A stretch of 6,169 nt of DNA from Chloroflexota bacterium (GCA_016200675.1 JACQEH010000270.1:1-6169); one strand, 5' to 3'. Shown: positions 1-5,785, counted from the stretch's first letter. Numbers and translations are program-made. Notes: generated by a model not told the origin, from the sequence alone.

Positions 1-15
1 ATGCTCGTCGGTCAT
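1..15 (-). CDS. Start of an unidentified gene downstream of the sigma factor (partial)
   Basis: On the minus strand an ATG at position 15 opens a frame reading Met-Thr-Asp-Glu-His before the window ends. It lies 7 nt after the TGA stop of the ECF sigma factor gene, and GAGGG (positions 20-24), overlapping that stop codon, could serve as its ribosome binding site with a 4-nt spacer. Only five codons are visible, so the product cannot be identified. ECF sigma genes are often followed directly by an anti-sigma factor or another membrane regulator, which makes that an obvious guess, but nothing in these 15 bases supports it specifically. Confidence 0.4.
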
Positions 16-22
16 GTGACCC

Positions 23-625
23 TCAGTGGTTCGGCCTGGCGAGGCCGGGAGCCGGGCTCCCGCCGCCATCGTCGATGTCGAGGTCCATTCCGAGCGAGCG
101 CCGAAGCGCCGCGATGGCCCGGAACTGGAGTCCTCGAATGGTTCCTTCCTGCTTGCCCATCACCTCGGCCGCCTCGCTGGCCGAGAGGCCGGCGAAGAAC
201 CGAAGCTCGATCGCCTCGCGCTGCTCGTCGGTCAGCTCGGCCAGGGCTCGCTGGACCGCGTCGAGATCCTGCCGGAGCAGGGTTGCGGCCTCCGGCCCCG
301 CTTCGTCCGCCACCTGCTCCGCCGCCGCATCGAGGTCGGCGTGGTCGCGGCGCGTCCGGGCGTGATCGATGATCGTGTTCCGGGCCAGCCTGAAGAGCCA
401 GCCCCCGAAGGGAATGCCCCGCACCTCGTAGCGCGGAAGCGCTTCCAGGGCCTTGACGAAGACGAGCTGGGTCAGGTCCTCCGCGTCGCTCGGGCGGTTG
501 ACGCGGCTGGCGATGAAGCGATAGATCGGCTCGTTGAATGCATCGAAGATTCGCCCGAACGCCCAGGCGTCACCGCCCTGCGCGTCCAGCACGAGTCGCT
601 CGAGCGCCTCGTCGTCCAATCTCAC
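23..625 (-). CDS. ECF-type RNA polymerase sigma factor (sigma-70 family)
   Basis: This 200-residue protein has the two-domain layout of extracytoplasmic-function sigma factors, which bind core RNA polymerase and direct it to a small regulon. Sigma region 2 spans about residues 20-93: the core-binding segment contains DAEDLTQLVFVKAL (47-60), followed by the promoter-melting segment ending in GWLFRLARNTIIDHARTRR. A linker rich in Asp, Ala and Glu (94-120) leads to region 4 (about 121-178), whose helix-turn-helix runs from LSASEAAEVMG to about residue 175 and should read the -35 element. A Gly/Pro-rich tail (183-200) follows; no extra C-terminal domain is seen. The start is GTG at 625; an in-frame TGA three codons upstream rules out a longer protein. 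The Shine-Dalgarno is poor (a GGCGGG stretch about 10 nt upstream). The gene follows the PHP gene by 21 nt, so it may be cotranscribed with it. Family assignment is firm; the ECF subgroup, inducing signal and target promoters are unknown. Confidence 0.93.
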   Translation of the reverse strand: MRLDDEALERLVLDAQGGDAWAFGRIFDAFNEPIYRFIASRVNRPSDAEDLTQLVFVKALEALPRYEVRGIPFGGWLFRLARNTIIDHARTRRDHADLDAAAEQVADEAGPEAATLLRQDLDAVQRALAELTDEQREAIELRFFAGLSASEAAEVMGKQEGTIRGLQFRAIAALRRSLGMDLDIDDGGGSPAPGLARPNH

Positions 626-646
626 AACGATTCAACCCGCCGCGTG

Positions 647-1558
647 TTAGGTCGGCGGTCCATGGCCGCCGACGTGCCGCATCCGAGCCGGGAGCGCGAT
701 GCTCACCGGTTCGGCCCCGCGCCGGAAGGTCAGGCCCTCGAAGCCGGCGTCGGCGAGGACACGATACCCCGCCTCCAGACCCCAGGCGAACCACTCGGGG
801 CGATGCGCGTCCGAGCCCGCGACCACCCGCGTCCCGCCGAGCTCCCGATACCTCGCGACAGCCCATGGCGCCGGGTAGGTCTCGCCGACCCGATGGCGGA
901 GGCCGCTGGTGTTCACCTCGAGCGCCGTCCCGGATTCGACGAGGGCCGCGAGCGGCGCATCGAGCAGCTCCGGCCGGGCGGCGAGCTCGGCGGCCCCGAT
1001 CTCCGGGGCAAGGTAGCGCTTGACGTTGTCGAGGTGGCCGATCGTGTCGAAGAGCCCCGATCGGGCCGCGCCGACCACCTGCTCGAAGTACGGCGCCACG
1101 ATCTCCTCGACGGGTCGTCCGGCGATCCACGTCCGGATGCGGCTCGGGACATAGGGCGAGTCGGGCCAGTCGTGGACCGAGCCGATGGTGTAGTCGTAGC
1201 GGTGGCGGCGAAGGTGGTCGCGGACGTCGGCCTCCCAGGACGCGTTGTAGGTCAGCTCGGCACCGAACCGGATCAGGACGCCCCGGGGCGCCCAGCGCTC
1301 GGCGGCGTCGCGCACCGTCCGCTCCCGGTCGGCGAAGGCCACGTAGTCGTAGGCGGGGTCGCGGGCATCGAAGTCGACGTGATCCGTGATGGCCAGCTCG
1401 GTGATGCCGCGCGCCTCGGCCATGGCGGCGTAGACGTCGATCGGGACGCGGCTGTCCGGGGACTGGTCCGTGTGGAGGTGGGCGTCGAGGGGCAGGTCGC
1501 GCGCCTGTGGGTCCTCGCCGGGCTCGTCCCCGGGGTCCGGCCCCGTATCCGGGCTCAA
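647..1558 (-). CDS. PHP-domain phosphoesterase, histidinol-phosphatase (HisJ/HisK) type
   Basis: This 303-residue soluble protein belongs to the PHP family of metal-dependent phosphoesterases and most resembles the histidinol-phosphatase branch, which removes phosphate from L-histidinol phosphate in histidine synthesis. All the expected metal ligands are visible: HLH (27-29), TDH (58-60), GAE (99-101), SVH (127-129), GH (174-175) and GSDAH (248-252). The site therefore looks complete for a trinuclear metal centre. The likely start is TTG at 1558, which overlaps the kbl stop codon in a TTGA arrangement and suggests translational coupling; no good Shine-Dalgarno is visible. The next ATG codon (residue 46) would remove the first HxH motif, so a later start is unlikely. 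Residues 1-24 are an acidic, Pro/Gly-rich extension before the domain. No histidine biosynthesis gene is nearby and the partner genes degrade threonine, so the true substrate may be another phosphomonoester. Fold confidence is high, specificity low. Confidence 0.88.
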   Translation of the reverse strand: MSPDTGPDPGDEPGEDPQARDLPLDAHLHTDQSPDSRVPIDVYAAMAEARGITELAITDHVDFDARDPAYDYVAFADRERTVRDAAERWAPRGVLIRFGAELTYNASWEADVRDHLRRHRYDYTIGSVHDWPDSPYVPSRIRTWIAGRPVEEIVAPYFEQVVGAARSGLFDTIGHLDNVKRYLAPEIGAAELAARPELLDAPLAALVESGTALEVNTSGLRHRVGETYPAPWAVARYRELGGTRVVAGSDAHRPEWFAWGLEAGYRVLADAGFEGLTFRRGAEPVSIALPARMRHVGGHGPPT

Positions 1559-2781
1559 CCCGAGATGATCCCGAGGCGGCGCCCGACGGTCGAGAACGCC
1601 TCGAGTGCCGTGTCCAGGTGCTCGTCCGTGAGGGCCGCGGTCACGATGGTCCGGAGGCGGGCCTGATCGAGCGCCACCGTCGGGAAGACCACCGACGTCG
1701 CGAAGACGCCGGCCTCGAAGAGCTCCGAGGAGAAGCGGATCGCCGTTTCCGAATCACCCACGATGACCGGCGTGATCGGCGTCTCGGAGCGCCCGGTGTC
1801 GAATCCGAGGCGGGCCAGCTCCGCCTTGAAGCGCCGGGTGCTCGCCCACAGCCGCTCGATCCGCCAGGTTTCCTCCTCCATGACCGCGATCGCCTCGCGA
1901 CAGGCCGCCGCGACGGCCGGCGGATGGGACGTCGAGAAGAGGAACGGCCGGGCCCGCTGGACGAGGATGTCCCGAAGGTCCTGCGAGCCGGCGACGTAGC
2001 CGCCCAGGACCCCCATCGCCTTCGACAGCGTCCCGACCTGGATCGCGACCCGGCCGTGGAGCCCGAAGTGATCGACGCTGCCTCGGCCGTTGCGGCCCAG
2101 GACGCCGGAGGCATGGGCATCGTCGACGAAGACCGCCGCCCCGTAGCGCTCGGCGACCTCGACGATTCCCGGCAGCGGGGCGATGTCGCCGTCCATCGAG
2201 AAGACACCGTCCGTGACGACGAGGATCAGCCGGTACGGTCCGGCGCCGTCCGCGCGCCCCTGCTCGCGGGCGTCCTTCAGGACCGCCTCGAGGCCCGCCA
2301 CGTCGGCATGGGGGTACACCTTCCGGGGCGCCTTGGAGAGGCGCATGCCATCGATGATCGAGGCGTGGTTGAGGGCGTCCGAGACGATGAGGTCCGGCTC
2401 GCCGGTGATCGTCGGGATCACCCCCGTGTTCGCCGTGAAGCCGCTCTGGAAGGTGAGGACCGCCTCGGTGCCCTTGAAGGCCGCGAGCTCCGCCTCGAGG
2501 GCCTCGTGGAGGGACATCGTGCCCGCGATCGTCCGGACGGCACCCGAGCCGGCCCCGAATTCGCGGACCGCCTCGACCGCGGCCGCCTTCAGGCGCGGAT
2601 GATGGGTCAGGCCGAGGTAGTCGTTCGAGGACAGGCTGATGACCTCGCGGCCGTCGACCGTCGCGACCGGGCCCTGCTGCGAGGACATGACCCGGAGCGG
2701 CCGGTAGAGGTGCTTCGCCCGGAGATCGTCGAGCTCGGCGCCCAGGAAGGCGAGGGGATCGGGATGCGTCACGTCCGTCAT
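1555..2781 (-). CDS. kbl: Glycine C-acetyltransferase (2-amino-3-ketobutyrate CoA ligase)
   Basis: This 408-residue pyridoxal-phosphate enzyme of the alpha-oxoamine synthase family is predicted to convert 2-amino-3-ketobutyrate and CoA to glycine and acetyl-CoA, the second step of threonine breakdown. Visible motifs are SSNDYLGL (51-58), the glycine-rich GAGSGAVRTIAGT (76-88), DALNHASIIDG (135-145) with His139 expected to stack on the cofactor ring, TDGVFSMDGD (190-199), VDDAHASG (219-226) with Asp220 and His223 near the cofactor, and GTLSKAMG (250-257) with Lys254 as the Schiff-base lysine. The R-T-I-A-G-T and QVGTLSKAMGVLGGY wording resembles the Bacillus-type branch (the putative-acyltransferase model TIGR01825) more than E. 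coli Kbl, so alone it could be mistaken for a BioF-like enzyme. Adjacency to tdh settles the likely role. The ATG at 2781 overlaps the tdh stop by 4 nt (ATGA); a weak GGAG sits 11 nt upstream inside tdh. The frame is open further upstream inside tdh, but that stretch resembles no family and is not coding here. Confidence 0.93.
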   Translation of the reverse strand: MTDVTHPDPLAFLGAELDDLRAKHLYRPLRVMSSQQGPVATVDGREVISLSSNDYLGLTHHPRLKAAAVEAVREFGAGSGAVRTIAGTMSLHEALEAELAAFKGTEAVLTFQSGFTANTGVIPTITGEPDLIVSDALNHASIIDGMRLSKAPRKVYPHADVAGLEAVLKDAREQGRADGAGPYRLILVVTDGVFSMDGDIAPLPGIVEVAERYGAAVFVDDAHASGVLGRNGRGSVDHFGLHGRVAIQVGTLSKAMGVLGGYVAGSQDLRDILVQRARPFLFSTSHPPAVAAACREAIAVMEEETWRIERLWASTRRFKAELARLGFDTGRSETPITPVIVGDSETAIRFSSELFEAGVFATSVVFPTVALDQARLRTIVTAALTDEHLDTALEAFSTVGRRLGIISG

Positions 2782-3809
2782 CGTTCGGCCCACTCCATGA
2801 TGACCTTGCCCGAGTCGCCCGAGCGTGCGGCCGCGAAGGCCGCCGCGTGGTCGCGGTAGGGGAAACGGTGGGTGATCGCGGGCTTGATGTCGAGGCCGGA
2901 CTGGAGCATGACCGTCATCTTGTACCAGGTCTCGTACATCTCCCGGCCATAGATGCCGCGCAGCGTCAGCTGGTTGAAGACGATCTCGTTGACGTCGATC
3001 GTGATCTCCGCGGTCGGGATGCCGAGGATCGCGATCCCGCCGCCGTGGGCCATGTTGTCCATGGCCGTCCGGAGGGCGACGGCCACGCCCGACATCTCCA
3101 TGGCCACGTCGAAGCCCTCGACCATGCCGAGCTCCGCCTGGACATCGTGCAGGTCGCGCTCCCGCGGATCGATGGCGACGGTGGCGCCCATCCGCACGGC
3201 CAGGTCGCGTCGGTAGGCGTTCGGCTCCGAGACCACGATGAGCCGCGCGCCCGCGTGGCGGGCGACGGCGATGGCCATCAGCCCGATCGGGCCGGCCCCC
3301 GAGACGAGCACGTCCTCGCCGAGGATCGGGAAGGCGAGCGCCGTGTGGACGGCGTTGCCGAAGGGATCGAAGATCGCCGCGACCTCCTCGTCGATGCCGG
3401 GCCAGTGATGCCAGACGTTGGCCATGGGCAGGGCCACGTACTCGGCGAAGCAGCCGTCCCGGCCGACGCCCAGGCCGATGGTATGGGCGCACAGATGGCG
3501 CCGGCCGGCCAGGCAGTGGCGGCACCGTCCGCAGGTCACGTGACCCTCGCCGCTGACGATCTCACCCGGGTGGAAGTCGCTGACGTTGCTGCCGACCGCC
3601 GTGATCTCGCCGACGAACTCGTGACCGGCGATGAGCGGTGGATGGATGGTCCTGGCCGCCCATGGATCCCATGATTCGATGTGGAGGTCGGTGCCGCAGA
3701 TGCCGGTCTTGCGGACCTTGACGAGGACGTCGTTGATCCCGATCGCTGGCTCCGGGACCTCCATCAGGGTGAGGCCGGGACCGGCCTGGGTCTTCACGAG
3801 CGCCCGCAT
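2778..3809 (-). CDS. tdh: L-threonine 3-dehydrogenase, zinc-dependent
   Basis: This 343-residue cytoplasmic enzyme oxidises L-threonine to 2-amino-3-ketobutyrate with NAD+. It is a medium-chain dehydrogenase/reductase nearly the same length as E. coli Tdh (341 residues) and matches it closely in wording. Catalytic zinc ligands are Cys38 in GICGTDLH (36-43) and His63-Glu64 in GHEFVG. Structural zinc ligands are Cys93, Cys96, Cys99 and Cys107. The segment FDPFGNAVHTAL (147-158) is the threonine-dehydrogenase signature near the active site. The Rossmann loop is GAGPIG (171-176), and Glu195 at the end of the second strand favours NAD+ over NADP+. GIYGREM and ETWYKM further on are also typical of Tdh, distinguishing it from sorbitol or butanediol dehydrogenases. 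The ATG at 3809 is preceded by a perfect AGGAGG with a 5-nt spacer. The gene follows the FAH-family gene by 9 nt and overlaps kbl by 4 nt. The order is tdh then kbl, the reverse of the E. coli kbl-tdh operon. Confidence 0.96.
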   Translation of the reverse strand: MRALVKTQAGPGLTLMEVPEPAIGINDVLVKVRKTGICGTDLHIESWDPWAARTIHPPLIAGHEFVGEITAVGSNVSDFHPGEIVSGEGHVTCGRCRHCLAGRRHLCAHTIGLGVGRDGCFAEYVALPMANVWHHWPGIDEEVAAIFDPFGNAVHTALAFPILGEDVLVSGAGPIGLMAIAVARHAGARLIVVSEPNAYRRDLAVRMGATVAIDPRERDLHDVQAELGMVEGFDVAMEMSGVAVALRTAMDNMAHGGGIAILGIPTAEITIDVNEIVFNQLTLRGIYGREMYETWYKMTVMLQSGLDIKPAITHRFPYRDHAAAFAAARSGDSGKVIMEWAER

Positions 3810-3814
3810 GGCGG

Positions 3815-3820
3815 CCTCCT
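3815..3820 (-). promoter_or_regulatory. Strong Shine-Dalgarno site of tdh
   Basis: The minus strand reads AGGAGG here, 5 nt before the tdh ATG at 3809. The site overlaps the TAG stop codon of the upstream FAH-family gene (3819-3821), so a ribosome terminating there sits directly on the tdh initiation site. It fixes the tdh start, and tdh is probably independently well translated, unlike the downstream kbl and PHP genes, which rely on overlapping stop/start codons. Confidence 0.8.
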
Positions 3821-4766
3821 AGGCCTCGTCCGCGGGAGCGTCGGACCAGTCGATGATGGGATTCTCCACCGTTCCGATCCCGTCGATCCGGCAGCGGACG
3901 TGATCGCCCGGCTCCAGGAAGACCGGTGGGTCCCGGTAGACGCCAACCCCGGATGGAGTGCCGGTGGCGACGATGTCGCCGGGCTCGAGGGTGATGTGGC
4001 GGCTGATGAACTCAATGAGCTCGGGGACCGCCCGGAGCATGTCGGCGGTCGAGGCGTCCTGCATCTGGATCGCCTGCCCGGCGTCGGGGCCCGTGCCCGG
4101 AATGCGCCAGCTCCGGACGCGCACGCCGGCGCCGGGATCGAGGTCGTCCGGCGTGGTGAGCACGGCGCCCACCGGCAGGAACGTGTCCGAGCCCTTGGCC
4201 CGCAGCCACTGGCCGTCGCCTTTCTCGCCGGGGGCGAGGGCCTGGGGAATGCCCTGCCAGTCGCGGGCGGTGACGTCGTTGAGGACGACGTAGCCGGCGA
4301 TGTGGTCGAGCGCCGCCGCGGCTGGGACCCGCCGAGCCCGCCGCCCGATGACGACGCCCAGCTCCGCCTCGAGGTCGAGGGCGTGGGTCCCCTCGGGGCG
4401 GGTGATCGGCTCGCCGTCGCCGATGACGGCATTGGCGAACTTGGCGAAGAGGAGCGGCCGCTCGGGCGCGGGGCGCCCGCCCTCGGCGACGTGCTCGCCG
4501 TAGTTGAGGCCGACGCAGACGATCTTGCCCGGGAACTCGATCGCGGGCAGGAGGTCGAGGCCGGCGAGCGGCAGGGCGGAGCCGCGTCTGCCTGGCGAGG
4601 CCGCCGAGGCGAGGCGGCCCGCCTCGGCGAGGAGGGCCGCCCAGCCGTCCTCGGCGAGGGCCAGGTCCAGGCCGCCCTCGAGCGCCTCGAGCGGAAGGAC
4701 GAGGTCCCCCTCGATCAGGAGACCGGCCGCGGGGCCGCTCGCCGCGAGGTACGAGACGAGCCGCAC
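3819..4766 (-). CDS. Fumarylacetoacetate hydrolase (FAH) family protein
   Basis: This 315-residue protein has the layout of bacterial FAH-superfamily enzymes: a short variable N-terminal domain (about 1-75) and a C-terminal catalytic mixed-beta domain (about 78-305). Family members hydrolyse or decarboxylate 2-oxo acids and acylpyruvates using a divalent metal. The domain begins with KIVCVGLNYGEH (81-92), where His92 and Glu95 match the family's conserved His/Glu region. Metal ligands are expected at Glu133 and Glu135 (DLEAELGVVIG) and Asp164 (NDVTARDWQ). KGSDTF (191-196) and TGTPSGVG (268-275) are further hallmarks. The start is GTG at 4766, 4 nt after a clean AGGAGG. The gene is 13 nt after the DUF3105 gene and 9 nt before tdh, so it probably shares their transcript. 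The substrate cannot be assigned: fumarylpyruvate, acylpyruvate, oxaloacetate and 2-keto-3-deoxy sugar acid enzymes share these motifs. No aromatic-degradation gene is adjacent, which argues mildly against a homogentisate or catechol role. Confidence 0.92.
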   Translation of the reverse strand: MRLVSYLAASGPAAGLLIEGDLVLPLEALEGGLDLALAEDGWAALLAEAGRLASAASPGRRGSALPLAGLDLLPAIEFPGKIVCVGLNYGEHVAEGGRPAPERPLLFAKFANAVIGDGEPITRPEGTHALDLEAELGVVIGRRARRVPAAAALDHIAGYVVLNDVTARDWQGIPQALAPGEKGDGQWLRAKGSDTFLPVGAVLTTPDDLDPGAGVRVRSWRIPGTGPDAGQAIQMQDASTADMLRAVPELIEFISRHITLEPGDIVATGTPSGVGVYRDPPVFLEPGDHVRCRIDGIGTVENPIIDWSDAPADEA

Positions 4767-4770
4767 GCCG

Positions 4771-4776
4771 CCTCCT
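4771..4776 (-). promoter_or_regulatory. Shine-Dalgarno site of the FAH-family gene
   Basis: The minus strand reads AGGAGG here, with a 4-nt spacer to the GTG at 4766, and it lies just after the TGA stop of the DUF3105 gene (4780-4782). It supports GTG at 4766 as the true start of the FAH-family gene even though no ATG is available at that point. Confidence 0.75.
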
Positions 4777-4779
4777 GGC

Positions 4780-5646
4780 TCAGCTCGCGCCGGGCGTCGG
4801 GGAGGCGGTGGGAGCGGGCGTCGGCGCGACGGTGGGGGCGACGGTGGGCGCCACGGATGGCGTGGCGCTTGCCGCGGCCGATGGCGGCGGGGTGCCGGTG
4901 GGACCGGGCGTCGCCGTCGGCTTGGCGCACAGGGCCTCGGGGTTCGTCCGCTCGCCCTGCTGCTCGAAGAAGGCCGTGATCTGGGCCGTATCGAGGGAGT
5001 TCAGGGGCAGGACGACGCCCCAGATTAGCGCCGCGTACGGCCACTTCATCTGGTCGAAGCGGGCGACGACCGGCCCGATCGAGCCTGCCGGCCGGTTGCA
5101 GATGGGACTGTTCGGGAAGGACGCGTTGAATTGTCTGAGGGCGGCCTGGCCCGTATCCGTGCAGGCGGTGTCGCCGCTCGAGCAGCGGTAGAGGAGCACG
5201 AGCCCGCCGTGCTCGAGGTTATGGAGCCAGCCCTGCGGCAGCGCCTGATCGTCCGGCCCGTAGACGCCGGCCTTGATCGGGCCCTCGCCTGTGGCGTTGT
5301 TGTGCTTGCCGGTGGCAGGGGGGCAGAGGGCGTACTTCACAAACGAGCCCACCGCGACGTGCTGCTGTCCGGTGTCCGTCTGGACGATGCCCAGGCGCGG
5401 GGTTGCTCCAGGGGCTGGAGACGCGGGCAGCGGCGGGTTCCACTCGCTGCTGCAGGCATAGGCCGGCGAGGTCGCGTTGACGAAGGCGATCCCGGCCATC
5501 GCCAGCACGGCGAGCCCGGCCACGCCCCACAGGAGGCGGCCGCGGTTGCGCTCCAGGAATGACTGCTGGGGCGCGCTCCGGAAGGAGCGGGTTCCGGTCC
5601 GTCCGGTCGGGCGCGGCGGGGGCGTGCGGCGGCTTCCGATGTTCAC
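4780..5646 (-). CDS. Membrane-anchored DUF3105 protein with Pro/Thr-rich tail
   Basis: This 288-residue protein matches the DUF3105 family of unknown function. It starts with a basic, Pro/Arg-rich cytoplasmic segment (1-37), then one hydrophobic span (about 38-58) that acts as a signal anchor or uncleaved signal, leaving the rest outside the membrane. The DUF3105 core covers about residues 84-240 and includes GVYGPDD (127-133) and WLHNLEHGGLVLLY (140-153). In that segment His142, Glu145 and His146 look like a conserved, possibly metal-binding, cluster. Six cysteines lie outside (65, 108, 155, 162, 183, 240), enough for three disulfides. Cys65 follows Pro-Ala-Tyr-Ala, a poor lipobox, so a lipoprotein is unlikely. 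Residues 241-288 are a low-complexity Pro/Thr/Ala/Ser tail encoded partly by 12-bp repeats, possibly a spacer or cell-wall segment. The GTG start at 5646 has GAGG with a 5-nt spacer. The FAH-family gene begins 13 nt downstream. Family call is good; function is unknown. Confidence 0.85.
   Translation of the reverse strand: MNIGSRRTPPPRPTGRTGTRSFRSAPQQSFLERNRGRLLWGVAGLAVLAMAGIAFVNATSPAYACSSEWNPPLPASPAPGATPRLGIVQTDTGQQHVAVGSFVKYALCPPATGKHNNATGEGPIKAGVYGPDDQALPQGWLHNLEHGGLVLLYRCSSGDTACTDTGQAALRQFNASFPNSPICNRPAGSIGPVVARFDQMKWPYAALIWGVVLPLNSLDTAQITAFFEQQGERTNPEALCAKPTATPGPTGTPPPSAAASATPSVAPTVAPTVAPTPAPTASPTPGAS
4826..4861 (-). repeat. Three tandem 12-bp repeats in the tail of the DUF3105 gene
   Basis: Three consecutive 12-bp units occupy 4826-4837, 4838-4849 and 4850-4861. 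The first two differ at one base and the third at about three more. On the minus strand the first two encode Pro-Thr-Val-Ala and the third Pro-Ser-Val-Ala, giving the repeated PTVA/APT texture near residues 262-273. The unit length is a multiple of three, so copy-number changes would keep the frame and only alter tail length. Similar but more degenerate Pro/Thr/Ala codons continue on both sides. Confidence 0.7.
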
Positions 5647-5689
5647 GAGGTCCTCGTCGAGTGCGAAGGGAGGGCGGTCACGGGGGGTG

Positions 5690-5701
5690 GCGCGATCGCG
5701 C
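5690..5701. promoter_or_regulatory. Perfect 12-bp palindrome, possible operator
   Basis: GCGCGATCGCGC is a perfect self-complementary 12-mer centred on GATC, lying 44 nt upstream of the DUF3105 GTG start. It sits about 6 nt downstream of a weak TACCCT box, where a transcription start would fall if that box were used. Its core GCGATCGC equals the HIP1 octamer that is over-represented in many cyanobacterial genomes. Position suggests a regulator site, but in DNA this GC-rich a short palindrome may be chance or a genome-wide over-represented word. Confidence 0.3.
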
Positions 5702-5717
5702 GTCCAGAGGGTAGCGT

Positions 5718-5757
5718 GCCCGGGGCGCCCGCGCCCGCGAGCCGGGGCCGCCCGGGC
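5718..5757. repeat. GC-rich imperfect inverted repeat
   Basis: Arms at 5718-5727 and 5749-5757 pair over 7 continuous GC pairs, then, after a single bulged G, 2 more, around a 21-base loop. It lies 28 nt after the stop of the small membrane protein gene, where a terminator hairpin could sit. However, no run of T follows it on the minus strand, so intrinsic termination is not supported. It might fold in RNA or may merely reflect extreme GC content. Confidence 0.25.
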
Positions 5758-5785
5758 CGATTCTGGGTCCTCGTGGGGGTTCTCG

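Larger units (their letters stand above)
5647..5785. other. Intergenic gap between the small membrane protein and DUF3105 genes
   Basis: This 139-base stretch is the largest gap in the window and the best candidate for a promoter driving the downstream genes. It carries a perfect 12-bp palindrome and a GC-rich imperfect inverted repeat, listed separately. A TACCCT element on the minus strand (5708-5713) could be a -10 box, but the position 17 nt upstream reads GGGCGC, so there is no recognisable -35. No small gene with a credible ribosome binding site was found on either strand. Confidence 0.5.

Noticed and set aside
26..1666. A 546-codon open frame on the plus strand
   Set aside because: It runs antisense to the sigma and PHP genes, both of which have intact family motifs. 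Its translation is Arg/Gly/Asp/Val-rich without domain motifs, as expected for the complementary frame of high-GC genes.
1507..2859. A 450-codon open frame on the plus strand
   Set aside because: It is fully antisense to kbl and the gene ends around it, is composed of biased Arg/Asp/Glu/Gly residues, and has no recognisable domain; it is a shadow frame.
2782..3525. A 248-residue N-terminal extension of Kbl that would make a 656-residue fusion
   Set aside because: The extension lies entirely inside tdh in another frame, is Arg/Gly/Pro-rich with no domain, and Kbl has its normal length from the ATG at 2781.
4826..4861. CRISPR-like or regulatory tandem repeat
   Set aside because: The units are only 12 bp, have no spacers, and lie in frame inside the Pro/Thr-rich tail of the DUF3105 gene, so they are coding low complexity.
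3681..4979. A 432-codon open frame on the plus strand
   Set aside because: It crosses three well-supported minus-strand genes and their junctions, and has low-complexity composition typical of antisense GC-rich sequence.
4975..4992. Lipobox of a lipoprotein or riboswitch-type elements within the DUF3105 region
   Set aside because: The only cysteine after the hydrophobic span (Cys65) is preceded by Pro-Ala-Tyr-Ala rather than a Leu-x-Ala/Gly lipobox, and no conserved riboswitch core was recognised anywhere in the window.
5718..5757. Intrinsic terminator after the small membrane protein gene
   Set aside because: An inverted repeat exists, but it has a long loop, a bulge and no T-run on the transcribed side, so it was recorded only as a low-confidence repeat.
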